From the NCBI GenBank assembly GCA_964019055.1, contig OZ025212.1, forward strand, positions 10,097,109-10,161,108: DNA of 64,000 nucleotides, in the 5' to 3' direction. Below are positions 24,883 to 33,427 of this stretch, piece after piece (positions within the stretch are counted from its first letter, which is position 1; every line of letters begins with the position of its first letter). The position numbers and the translations under genes were made by a program. This stretch comes from Anthopleura xanthogrammica. Taxonomy: Eukaryota > Cnidaria > Anthozoa > Actiniaria > Actiniidae. The notes under the pieces were generated by a model, which made no database searches, was not told the origin of the DNA, and saw only the letters and a program-made list of their open reading frames with translations.

Positions 24883-25359
24883 TTTTTGAGAACTATCGGG
24901 GTATGCATTAAACATAATAATGAATCACATAATGGGTGTAAGTTATCAGTGTATACCAGTATAGCGCGCTGCATTGGAGCGAACGCTACACGTTAATTTG
25001 AATTACCGCCGCCGTAGGAGTACGCGATATTATTACACGATAGTTACACCGGTTGTATACACCGATAAAATGAACCCATAGTATTATTTCTTAATAAAAA
25101 GATTGTCTCACTTTTGTGTATCGTCAAATATAAATAAAACAACACTGATTTAATAAACAGGCATATTTTTGAGAGTTATCTTTCATACATTTCTTTGAAA
25201 GCTAACCATCCAATCATTTCATTAATTCCAAAATTAATAATAGCCTCTTCATTTGCACGGCGAATGCCGATTTCACACACGTGTATGCATAACAATGGTT
25301 TTCCTAAAGTGGGACACTCTGGTACATGAGACAAATGTCCGATATACAAAAGGTCTAAT

Positions 25360-25545
25360 GAGTTCAACGCGAAATGTGTCCATCACACCAACGTCCATGT
25401 TTCGTGCCAACGCAATATGTGGACCTTACAACCGTGTACTTAACCCTTGGATGCGAAGGCCACATTCTGCGTCAACTCAATTCATGGCCAGTTGAGTCGA
25501 GTCCACGGAGTGAGTTCAACGCGAAATGTGTCCACCATATTTTGC
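25360..25545 (+). repeat. 152-bp repeat, right of Harbinger 1
   Basis: Continuation of the unit interrupted by the transposon: one full copy followed by the start of another that diverges after GAAATGTGTCC into CCATATTTTGCG. That last stretch is itself a reverse copy of the same word, so the repeat decays by keeping motif pairs. Confidence 0.85.
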
Positions 25546-25780
25546 GATAATTCGGGGTGTGGACTTCATATCCGTACTCTACTCAAAAAATCGCCAAAAA
25601 CCAATTAGGGAAGACATTAAATGCTTTTTAAAAGCACTAGTCCTGCTATTATAGAAGCTAGGGACAGACACAGGTCAGTAAAAGCTTACAAGTATTGTTC
25701 TGCATAAGAAGTATTGTTATAAGTATGATTCGTTCTGCTAAGTTAAAGACGAGCTAACCAGTTAGAATCCCACTACTTAC

Positions 25781-26084
25781 GTAAAAATGTCATGATGGTA
25801 ACTGACATAAAAGGCTTTTTCCCTTCGCCGAAGAGAACAGCGTCGTCACCTTGACTTGCGGCAAAGGTTTCTAGATGCATGAGTCTCGTCTCATACAAAC
25901 GCATGGTACGATTGTCCAGTGTCTTCCCTTGATTTTTGGCCGCAAGTCTTTGACCCGCAGCAAGGTCACCAGACAATGCCACCGTAACATCTTCTTCTCT
26001 CCCACACAACTCTTCAAATCTCAAAACATTAGGACTACGTCCTTTAAATTGCTTATTTTGTTTGGGCATTATAGAACCTTCCAA
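25781..26084 (-). CDS. First exon of a possible tyrosine-recombinase or Crypton-like gene
   Basis: An open frame of 101 codons ending in a GTAAGT donor at 25780. A second ATG (MPKQNKQF) is at 26069. The text TLDNRTMRLYETRLMHLETF followed by KPFMSVTIMTFL resembles the SAM-like core-binding domain that precedes tyrosine-recombinase catalytic domains. No downstream exon could be joined in phase with confidence. The decayed HxxR exon at 17273-17396, on the same strand, could be from the same kind of gene. Confidence 0.35.
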
Positions 26085-26119
26085 AATAAATTACGAAAAT
26101 AATGAAGAACGCCAAGATA

Positions 26120-26506
26120 CCAGGGAATGTAGAACAGAGATAACTTTATACAATGTAATTGAATACTTTATTTAACAGGAAATGATGTAATTTTAATACT
26201 CGAGTCTTATTGGCTGCAACTGTAGGATTCCTACGGACCCCATGCCGTGAATCCTACTATACCTACGAACCGCATATTCACTCATTATTGACTGTTATTA
26301 TTTTTTCTCTCTCTCTTACTTGAGTTTTAATAAATATTTTTATTCAATTGATGATATGTAAATGTTTTATTGATAATTGATTAAGTGTCAATTAATGCTT
26401 TAGTGTAAAGTGTTTTTCTATGTATTTAATTGAATCATTGTTGTATTTTATTATTATAATTACAATTTTAAATTTAAAAAAAATAAATTATTATTAATTA
26501 TTATTA
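26120..26506 (+). repeat. AT-rich segment ending in an ATT tail (possible truncated retrotransposon 3' end)
   Basis: Non-coding AT-rich DNA that ends in TTATTATTAATTATTATTA and passes straight into satellite sequence at TTTTGCTGAG. The same satellite phase follows the 3' tails of the LINEs ending at 51190 and 56907. A 5'-truncated LINE or SINE is the simplest reading, but no coding remnant is left. Confidence 0.45.
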
Positions 26507-27763
26507 TTTTGCTGAGAAAATCTGAAATTTGCTGAGAATTTTCTTTCGCTCAAAAAACGACGTTTTCACTGCTAAACGCAAGTTTTGGCCGAGAAAAGCA
26601 CATTTTGGATGTCCAAAACACTGTTTTGCCGGAAAAAAAAGCTTTTTAGCCCAAAAAACTGAAAAATGGCCATTTTCGCTCTCAAAACCAGGTTTTTCGC
26701 TGACGGCGTGACCTATTTGCTGAAACCCCCACTTTTTGCTCATGAAAATACCTCTTGAGATAAAAACACGACTTTTTGTTGAAAAAAAATGGGGTTTTGG
26801 CTGAGTAAAGATGCTTTTTGGTCAAAAAAGGTGTTTTTGGCTGAGAAAATCTGAAATTTGCTGAGAATTTTCGTTTGCTCAAAACACGACGTTTTCACTG
26901 CTAAACGAAAGTTTTGGCCGAGAAAAGCACATTTTGGATGTCCAAAACACTGTTTTGCACAAAAAAAAAAGCTTTTTGGCCCCAAAAAACTGAAAAATGG
27001 CCATTTTGGCTCTCAAAACCAGGTTTTTCGCTGACGGCGTGACCTGTTTGCTGAAACCACCACTTTTTGCTCATGAAAATACCTCTTGAGATGAAAACAC
27101 GACTTTTTGGCGAGAAAAAATGGGGTTTTGGCTGAGTAAAGGTGCTTTTTGGTCAAAAAAGGTGTTTTTTGCTGAGAAAATCTGAAATTTGCTGAGAATT
27201 TTCTTTTCCTCAAAACACGACGTTTTCACTGCTAAACACAAGTTTTGGCCGAGAAAAGCACATTTTGGATGTCCAAAACACTGTTTTGCTGGAAAAAAAA
27301 GCTTTTTAGCCCAAAAAACTGAAAAATGGCCATTTTGGCTCTCAAAACCAGGTTTTTCGCTGACGGCGTGACCTGTTTGCTGAAACCCCCACTTCTTGCT
27401 CATGAAAATACCTCTTGAGATAAAAACACGACTTTTTGGCGAAAAAAAATGGGGTTTTGGCTGAGTAAAGGTGCTTTTTGGTCAAAAAAGGTGTTTTTGG
27501 CTGAGAAAATCTGAAATTTGCTGAGAATTTTCTTTTGCTCAAAACACGACGTTTTCACTGCTAAACGCAAGTTTTGGCCGAGAAAAGCACATTTTGGGTG
27601 ACCAAAACACTGTTTTGCTGAAGAAAAAAAGCTTTTTGGCCCCAAAAACTGAAAAATGGCCAAATTGGGTCTCAAAACGACGTTTTTCGCTGACGGGATG
27701 ACCTGTTTGCTGAAACCACCACTTTTTGCTCATGAAAATACCTCATGAGATAAAAACACGACT
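26507..27763 (-). repeat. Satellite block 2a (reverse orientation)
   Basis: About four units of the ~329-bp satellite on the minus strand, more diverged from each other than those at 1-6582. The block is cut by the Polinton at AACACGACT and resumes at 45806, so 26507-58630 was once one array. Confidence 0.95.
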
Positions 27764-28110
27764 AGTAGGTAAATAACACCGATCCGAGGTCAAGTTCTTT
27801 ATATTGGTCTTGACATATCTTTACATATCTTTACAGTTCCGCAAACGTCCTTTACACTCCCTAAACTTGCTCAAAAGAAACCCAAACCCGCCCTTCCCAG
27901 ATCTTCACAATCATATCTGGCGAAGGTGATCTTTCACGAACTTTTTTTTTACGGAACTTTTTTAAAGTGCATCAAAGTGCGCCTTCCCCGAATGAGCAAA
28001 ACTGGGGCAGAATAAGCAAGGTGTGCGAAGTGTGCCTTCCTCGTATGAATAAAACTGGGACACAATAAGCCAATGAGTGAAGTGCATGGAAGTACACGGA
28101 AGTGTGTAAG
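27764..28110 (+). repeat. Polinton left terminal inverted repeat
   Basis: About 347 bp that pair with 45461-45805. By eye I count about 13 substitutions and a T-run length difference, i.e. roughly 96 percent identity. Inside it, TATCTTTACATATCTTTACA is a short direct repeat near the end, a typical terminal feature for protein-primed origins. Divergence between the two ends gives a crude minimum age. Confidence 0.95.
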
Positions 28111-28158
28111 AATAAAAATGAAAAGGATGTTGTCTACGTGTAAAGAAAGCCAAGAAAG

Positions 28159-28365
28159 ATGCCAAAAACTCGAAACATAAATAGCAGAATCTCCGACGCA
28201 ACTTCCTACAACTTACTAGATCCTCACACCAACAACCCCCACAGCAACCCATATCATTCCCCACGATACAACCTTTACCCTCAACCCAAGCCTTCCGAAC
28301 CCATCGCCACCCAACCTTACCCATATAAACCCATCCTTATACCTCACCCTCACTTCCCCCATTAA
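28159..28365 (+). CDS. Polinton left-arm small Pro/Tyr-rich protein
   Basis: A 68-residue frame starting MPKTRNINSRIS, rich in Pro, Tyr and His. Its start matches the right-arm protein MSRNQNRNSRIS (45399), and the nucleotides around both starts also align (AATAGCAGAATCTCCG versus AATAGTAGAATCTCCG). It is thus a diverged or decayed paralogue of that gene. No clean copy of the shared promoter box precedes it. Function unknown; it may be a pseudogene fragment. Confidence 0.45.
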   Translation: MPKTRNINSRISDATSYNLLDPHTNNPHSNPYHSPRYNLYPQPKPSEPIATQPYPYKPILIPHPHFPH

Positions 28366-28429
28366 ACATCCTAAGACATCCTACTGTAACATAAGACGTG
28401 GGTCTTATGCTACAAAAAATAAAAGATGA

Positions 28430-28457
28430 CTTAAGAATATCTAAACATACTATAAAG
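28430..28457 (+). promoter_or_regulatory. Polinton inward-gene promoter box 1
   Basis: CTTAAGAATAT followed by CTAAACATACTATAAAG, six bases before ATG 28463. The same box occurs at 29048, 30033, 44994 (minus) and 45415 (minus). The 20-codon basic frame at 28463 (MRKKQKQRRRRQRQ) ends quickly, so the gene downstream is probably frameshifted. Confidence 0.65.
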
Positions 28458-28462
28458 TCAAG

Positions 28463-28988
28463 ATGAGAAAGAAGCAGAAACAAAGACGAAGACGTCAGAG
28501 ACAAAACATCACCATTACCCTTTGATTCATCCCTCTCCAAAGACCTTCCTAATCCCCCAATCACTTCAGAGACCACGAGTCCCCAAAGCAGGAAAGAGAT
28601 CCACATATCCAAGAAAGCAATCAAACGCGCTATAAAAATGTGTCTTCTTAATCCCATGCTTTCCCAATCCAACAACCAATCACCACCTAAAGCACAAAAA
28701 GATCCCATACCATCACCACCAAAAAGAGACTATTCCTACTTAGCAAACAGCCGCAAGAATAGAAAGCCTGTGGTAGCCACGAGTCTACTCACCAAAGAAA
28801 AGACCTGTTATTACAGCATGTATGCAACACAAATGCGTTTGGGGATAAATGCTGGTATCATCAAGGCGTGTTGTGATAGGAAACGTTATGCGAAGACTGG
28901 GCGATCTAAGATTAATGGTGAACAATATGAGTTCGCTTATTTTAAAGAAGAGGAGCTACCTGAAGGGTATGTGATACTGAAGGCTTAA
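28463..28988 (+). pseudogene. Polinton left-arm gene with NUMOD-like C-terminal segment, probably frameshifted
   Basis: The promoter box leads to ATG 28463, whose frame stops after 20 basic residues. A second frame, 28638-28988, carries the longer product. Its C-terminal ~55 residues have the pattern SMYATQMRLGINAGIIKACC, then KTGRSKINGEQYEFAYF. That resembles NUMOD-type small helix-turn-helix segments found beside homing nucleases and in large DNA viruses. The right-arm gene at 45073-45399 ends with a weaker match (SMLNGCKYEF). A DNA-binding role is inferred. The two frames differ, so either a frameshift or two small genes are present. Confidence 0.45.
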
Positions 28989-28997
28989 GTGATGCGA

Positions 28998-29027
28998 GAT
29001 GTCAAAGAACGTGTTTTCTTTGACATC
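28998..29027 (+). terminator. Gene-end hairpin 1
   Basis: A perfect 12-bp stem, GATGTCAAAGAA with TTCTTTGACATC, and a 6-nt loop, ten bases after the stop codon of the upstream frame. An A-run and promoter box 2 follow. Two sister hairpins lie at 29989-30016 and 45045-45072. Confidence 0.7.
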
Positions 29028-29047
29028 TAATCAAAAAAAAAAGATGG

Positions 29048-29075
29048 CTTAAGAACATATAAACATACTATAAAG
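29048..29075 (+). promoter_or_regulatory. Polinton inward-gene promoter box 2
   Basis: CTTAAGAACATATAAACATA followed by CTATAAAG, seven bases before ATG 29083. It differs from box 1 at very few positions. Confidence 0.7.
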
Positions 29076-29082
29076 GAAGAAA

Positions 29083-29969
29083 ATGACGAACCTCATGGAT
29101 AACCACATCCCTGATATTAGCATACCAGTACTACGACGTATCATTGACGAAAATGGAAACGACATAAGTCATTACGTTGATCGACTCGCACCATTCACCA
29201 TCATACCAGTTAGTAGACTTGTTAAGATGTCAAGAAAAAACTCATGGAGGGTCTATAAACTTCTCAAATTCGTAGTGCAAACCCTCTCTGCATCATACTT
29301 TTCCTTCCACATGTCTCTACCCAGTAAGGACGCACCCCCACCACCACGACAACAAGGAGTCATGCTATGGGGGTTTTACAACAAGTACCTCAAGGAACCC
29401 AAGTTTGTCGATCGCATGGACATCACCATGTTCATGGAAATGTACGAGCCACGCGCTATGGGAATCATACATGCTTTCTTGGAAAATAAGGGTAAAAAAG
29501 GAGAGATGAGAGTAGGCGTAATGATGAGTTGTCAGTTTAAGTCTAATGACTTCAGAAACATTATCCAGATTCGTGGAGATAGTTATCTTATCAAAGAAGA
29601 GAGACACTTGATAGGATTATATGAGAAGCTTATTCAAGACATCTCAAAGAGAGTTATGAGAATCAGGAAAAACGGGAAGACTATTACCACTTCATACGAA
29701 GGATAGAAATCCTACCACTACATGAGGATGTCAAGGAAAACTTCAGGAGAATAACATTCTCTATGTATGAGACGATGGTGTCGATCCTTAATAAATTAGG
29801 TAGGAAGGGACCACCACCCTCATATGAGTACGAGGATGAGGAAAGCATAGGGACATCCTATGATGAAGTTTCATGCATCAGCATTTGTCGTCTCTTAATA
29901 ACAGGGGTGGTCTTACCATACATGCGAGAAAACCATTACCACATTTTCTTAGATCAAAAAAACACTTAA
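29083..29969 (+). pseudogene. Stand-alone paralogue of the polymerase N-terminal region, frameshifted
   Basis: The start MTNLMDNHIPDISIP matches the polymerase start MSHLMDKPIPEINVP. Two later blocks also align: MEMYEPRAMGIIHAF against IRKHERRILETIW, and LIGLYEKLIQDISKRV against LIELYHKLSEDILERV. No exonuclease or palm motif is present, so this is a copy of the N-terminal region only. The first frame stops at 29706. A second frame, open from about 29690 and including 29763-29969, continues without a gap, so one base-level shift near 29680-29700 probably broke the gene. It has its own promoter box and 3' hairpin, so it is an expressed-type unit. It may regulate or prime replication, or be a leftover of an arm duplication. 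Confidence 0.5.
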
Positions 29970-29988
29970 GGTATGTTAAGTGATGCGA

Positions 29989-30016
29989 GATATCAAAGGA
30001 GATGTTCTTTGATATC
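29989..30016 (+). terminator. Gene-end hairpin 2
   Basis: GATATCAAAG and CTTTGATATC form a perfect 10-bp stem with an 8-nt loop, 20 bases after the stop codon at 29967-29969. The lead-in TTAAGTGATGCGAGAT is shared with hairpin 1. Confidence 0.7.
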
Positions 30017-30032
30017 TATTAAGAAAAAAGCG

Positions 30033-30062
30033 CTTACGAAATGTACAAGCATACCATAAAGG
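30033..30062 (+). promoter_or_regulatory. Polinton inward-gene promoter box 3
   Basis: A more diverged copy: CTTACGAAATGTACAAGC followed by ATACCATAAAGG, ten bases before ATG 30072. The 3' half is best conserved. Confidence 0.55.
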
Positions 30063-30071
30063 ACATATATC

Positions 30072-30504
30072 ATGAGTGAAACAAAAGCCTTATCAGAAAG
30101 AGAAATGGATCATTGTCACTTCCTAACGAAAATACTGGACCTAAAACTACCCAAGAATGTTAAGTTGTGGTGGATGGGATTATCAACAGCTCAGTGTGAG
30201 AAACTAATATCAGACGTTACTCGATTAATGATAAGGGAGTTATCAATGCCCGAAGATGTTAAGTCGTGGTGTGAGGAATTATCATTAGCTAAGTGTGCGG
30301 AATTAGCATTAGCTAAGCGTGAGGAATTAACATCAACCCTAGATCAATTATTGGAGACTAACTGTCTTGAAGGAGTTAAGAGACTTAAGAGAGTTAAGAG
30401 AGCTAAGGGAGTTAAGGGGGCTAAGAGAGTTAAGAGAGGATATAGAGACGGAGGAGGAGTCAGACTCAGAGACGGAGGAGGAGCCCCGTGCCATCCCAGT
30501 GTGA
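30072..30504 (+). pseudogene. Polinton left-arm repeat protein with frameshift before an acidic tail
   Basis: The N-terminal ~95 residues contain repeated leucine-rich helical units (LPKNVKLWWMGLSTAQCEKL, then MPEDVKSWCEELSLAKCAEL). From about 30346, the listed frame turns into GVKRLKRVKRAKGVKGAKRV. The +1 frame instead reads a Leu/Arg/Glu heptad-like run (ELRDLRELRELRELREL) and then an acidic tail (EDIETEEESDSETEEE), stopping at 30504. That frame ends 19 bp before the convergent gene at 30524, whereas the first frame overruns it by 172 bp. I therefore infer a one-base slip around 30346-30370. Function unknown; a coiled-coil partner is likely. Confidence 0.5.
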
Positions 30505-30523
30505 TTAGAAGCCTTCCCCATCA

Positions 30524-31930
30524 CTACCTAAACAACATCCAACCTACCCCAGCTGATATCACGGCAATCACCATTAAGTTCACCTCATGTGTAGTATCAC
30601 CAGTAGGCTTAAGATACCTTCTAGGTCTCTTAATCACGCCGCCACTGGACTTCGGATCGCCTTTCTTTTCCTTTCCTTCCTTACCAGTTGCTTGATGAGG
30701 TAGGTTCTTCTCCTTTTCCTCACGCTCTTTCCTTTCCTTCTCCTCCTCTTCATACTCTTCCAAGGTCTTCTTATTAATGTCATTCCCCCCAAACTTCATC
30801 CAATGATATGTTTTCCTAAGACTGTCATTGTACCCCTTCACGGGGTGCTTATTTATGATAAGCCTACTTGGCATCAACCAACAACCAGGAGCTAATGCGT
30901 AATCCAACACCGCATTCGCATCGTTCACAGCAGTCTGATACCATGTGATCCCATCACCAATACTGATTGTGAGGATGCTGGTTCTAAGAAGTTGTAAGAA
31001 TATCATCTGCGTTTCCTGGGAACCACCACTATTTTCCTCATCAAGGATAGAAACGCGCGTTCTGACTTGAGCTCCAAGGATGCAATACACGAAGGCTTCA
31101 ATGCTACGATTAATCCTAATCAAGTTCTTTAAGCCTAACCCCTTCTTAGCAAAATACGGTTTCCATGGTTGCTTCTCTAAGCTTCTTACGTAGTAAATAT
31201 CACCAGGTGGATCATCATTCATGAACCACCAACCAGAAGGGTATTTCATCCCAGGCGTATGAACCCTGAGACCATGACGACCCCATATGTATATTTCCCC
31301 AAGACCATGAGACGCCCCCTCCTTATTCCTAAAGTCTGGATTCACTAACCCAAACTCCTCTTTCAAAAGCCTCCACTTCTTCTTGTCGTACTCATTATTC
31401 ATCCTATTAAACGAGTCATCCTTGGGAAGCGGACACCCTAACTCATGCAATAACATGCGCATCGTAAAAGCCACATGGAATCGGAAAAACGGAATATCCC
31501 TCATCATGTCTGCTCCAACTCCACACCCCTTAGTAGCAGCCCAAACAGCAAAGTTTAGCTGTTGAGGCCAATAATGCATGTTAGGACCCGCTAGCCAAGC
31601 ACGACTTTCCTTATCGTGGATGTGTGTTATTTCTGTATGCTCGAAGAGGTTATAGAGTTTTACCTTGAAGAATGTTTTTGGAGCAACGGTGATCGAAAGG
31701 TTGGTTATTAGTTCGGAAAAGCCACCCTCGGACTTGTTATCGTAAAAAGGGTATGCCTTTCCAGTTCTTGTGAGGTTTTCGGGGAAGTTGGACTTTGGTC
31801 TCTTAGGTTTGGGCTTGGTTTTGGGTTTAGGAGGTGGTAGGTGGTAGGTGGATTTGTCTGCGAATGCAGGATCCTTACCAGCAATAAAGTATCGATCACT
31901 TCCGATATCGTTACCAAATGCGTCATACAT
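30524..31930 (-). CDS. Polinton conserved late protein, 468 residues
   Basis: The largest protein of the structural cluster apart from capsid and polymerase. It has a Pro/Lys-rich N-terminal part (PPPKPKTKPKPKRPK), a central soluble domain with Trp-rich GLRVHTPGMKYPSGWWFMND, and a charged C-terminal region (EEYEEEEKERKEREEKEKN) before a final hydrophobic segment (VNLMVIAVISAGVGWMLF). That last segment makes it a candidate tail-anchored protein. The ATG is preceded by CATATAAAAGAAAAC, the late-type start context. I know no function for it. Position among capsid genes suggests a virion component. Confidence 0.6.
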   Translation of the reverse strand: MYDAFGNDIGSDRYFIAGKDPAFADKSTYHLPPPKPKTKPKPKRPKSNFPENLTRTGKAYPFYDNKSEGGFSELITNLSITVAPKTFFKVKLYNLFEHTEITHIHDKESRAWLAGPNMHYWPQQLNFAVWAATKGCGVGADMMRDIPFFRFHVAFTMRMLLHELGCPLPKDDSFNRMNNEYDKKKWRLLKEEFGLVNPDFRNKEGASHGLGEIYIWGRHGLRVHTPGMKYPSGWWFMNDDPPGDIYYVRSLEKQPWKPYFAKKGLGLKNLIRINRSIEAFVYCILGAQVRTRVSILDEENSGGSQETQMIFLQLLRTSILTISIGDGITWYQTAVNDANAVLDYALAPGCWLMPSRLIINKHPVKGYNDSLRKTYHWMKFGGNDINKKTLEEYEEEEKERKEREEKEKNLPHQATGKEGKEKKGDPKSSGGVIKRPRRYLKPTGDTTHEVNLMVIAVISAGVGWMLFR

Positions 31931-31962
31931 GTTTTCTTTTATATGATGTATTTCTTTCCCGT

Positions 31963-32643
31963 TTAGGTCTGTATCGTATCCTCGCGTTGAATCCTATACT
32001 CAAAATCCCCCAACCGAAACACTATTTCCTTGGTTGTGTGGGTTGTGTGAGCTGTTGAATAAGTTCTTCTCTCATCTCCTTCCTTAACTCTTCGATGTCG
32101 AATACTTTTTTTTACTTCATTCTTCTTCATCCTAATCTCACCCCTAAGTTTCTCATACTTCCCCATTTCAGCAAGAATGAGAATAAACTCTTCCTCACTA
32201 ATCCTGTTATCCTTCAACGCTTTCGAGACAAGATCGTTAATACTATTAAGCTTAGAACGAATGAGTTGGATGGTTTTCTCATGCTTGCTTACTTTTACGG
32301 TTAGCTTCTTAACGGTCATTCCACACAAAGCCGAAACGATACCCATGAAACCCCCCACTGCAGACAATGGTATCCCAATTGCCAACCCAGGACCCGTAAG
32401 TGACCTACCAATGCCCCCCATTGTGAATAAAACAGAAAGACCTCCTGAGGCCATTGAGGAAGTATGGAAAAACGACCTCCATCGTGAATACTTCTTTCGC
32501 ACCTTTTTGTAACGATCGCGCTCGCTTTCTAGCTTCACGAGCACACCATTCGCCTTGTGTAGCCTAAAATCCTCACCATCGGTGAATTCTGGGGCTGTTG
32601 GATATAACCTTGCTGTTGTTGTTTTTATGTCGTTATCCACCAT
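31963..32643 (-). CDS. Polinton membrane protein with glycine-rich hydrophobic hairpin
   Basis: Start chosen at ATG 32643 (MVDNDIKTTTARLYP), because TATATAAAAAA directly precedes it; the open frame extends 15 codons further. A central hydrophobic, Gly/Ala-rich stretch (GGLSVLFTMGGIGRSL and GLAIGIPLSAVGGFMGIVSA) looks like a membrane hairpin. It is followed by a helical region with SKHEKTIQLIRSKLN and SKALKDNRISEEEF. I recall similar proteins in cnidarian Polinton-like loci, without a function. A role in membrane or virion assembly is inferred. Confidence 0.6.
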   Translation of the reverse strand: MVDNDIKTTTARLYPTAPEFTDGEDFRLHKANGVLVKLESERDRYKKVRKKYSRWRSFFHTSSMASGGLSVLFTMGGIGRSLTGPGLAIGIPLSAVGGFMGIVSALCGMTVKKLTVKVSKHEKTIQLIRSKLNSINDLVSKALKDNRISEEEFILILAEMGKYEKLRGEIRMKKNEVKKSIRHRRVKEGDERRTYSTAHTTHTTKEIVFRLGDFEYRIQREDTIQT

Positions 32644-32677
32644 TTTTTTATATATTACCTTACTATTCTTATGTGAT

Positions 32678-33364
32678 TTATACTGCAATCATCATTGGAT
32701 ATACTCCATCACTGACGCTATTGTTCTTAGTATCCGTAATCCAAAACCTGATACTACTGATCTTTTCCCCCAAAATGGGGGTACCGATAGTATCACTAAA
32801 GACATGTGATACGTTTTCACCAAGATCCCCCGCGTTTATCAGGGAAAGCATTTGGGAAGGAGTGAATGTCTTGTATGATAATGAGTCGCGTTTTTCATCG
32901 GTTAGGGTATGAAAGGAATTTATGAGGTTACAATGAAGATAAAGGATGGATGGGGAATGCTTAATACTTATCTCATATGATTTCCTCTTGTCTCCATCCC
33001 AAGGTAGAGTCTTAGATACCCCCAGGAAAGAGGCTAAGTTTGGGCTTAGGGTTGTACCCTTTTCGTTAGTCATTGCGTAGCCTTTCCCATCACTTGTTGC
33101 ATGACCTACCTCCCCCCGGACTCCGATTAATAACGGAGGTTTTCCAAGATACACCACACTACTAAGAGTTTCCCTAGAAGTATCCAGGTCATAATTTCCC
33201 TCAGGAATCCTAAGAGCAACCTTTCCATTAGGGTCATACACGAGTCCTTCTCCTGTGAGATCATAGAGTCTGTTCTTAAACATGCAGCTCAACAACCTCA
33301 TCTTACACTTCCTACTCATGGGATACTCCAACCAAAACGTCTCATCCGGTTTCCTTAATTTCAC
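32678..33364 (-). CDS. Putative penton (minor capsid) protein
   Basis: A 228-residue beta-rich protein with YEISIKHSPSILYLHCNLI in the middle and a C-terminal block EKISSIRFWITDTKNN, which resemble the single-jelly-roll penton proteins of Polintons. Location in the cluster with capsid and ATPase supports this. The frame opens upstream of the GTG used at 33364 without an in-frame ATG. An ATG at about 33384, with the late context GGATATAA just before it, is out of frame, so a one-base loss near the start is possible. Without a structure comparison the penton call is moderate. Confidence 0.45.
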   Translation of the reverse strand: MKLRKPDETFWLEYPMSRKCKMRLLSCMFKNRLYDLTGEGLVYDPNGKVALRIPEGNYDLDTSRETLSSVVYLGKPPLLIGVRGEVGHATSDGKGYAMTNEKGTTLSPNLASFLGVSKTLPWDGDKRKSYEISIKHSPSILYLHCNLINSFHTLTDEKRDSLSYKTFTPSQMLSLINAGDLGENVSHVFSDTIGTPILGEKISSIRFWITDTKNNSVSDGVYPMMIAV

Positions 33365-33427
33365 GAAAGTCTTACCATTTATATCCTTATCTTTTTTTTG
33401 TTCTTATATCCTTATCTTTTCTTATCC

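Larger units (their letters stand above)
21493..25357. mobile_element. PIF/Harbinger-type DNA transposon 1
   Basis: Perfect 51-bp terminal inverted repeats at 21493-21543 and 25307-25357, beginning TAGACCTTTTGTATATCGG. The element is 3.87 kb and carries a minus-strand DDE transposase (22151-23503) and a plus-strand three-exon accessory gene (23720-24882), the usual two-gene Harbinger layout. It splits a 152-bp repeat unit. The short target duplication is ambiguous (AT or a 3-bp A/T word). Identical terminal repeats suggest recent insertion. Confidence 0.85.

Noticed and set aside
21117..26084. Direct join of exon 25781-26084 to exon 20921-21123 as one gene
   Set aside because: The donor and acceptor phases do not match, so a join would shift the frame unless another exon lies between.
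28337..28708. 123-residue minus-strand frame at the left arm
   Set aside because: It overlaps the promoter box and plus-strand genes; composition is hydrophobic without motif.
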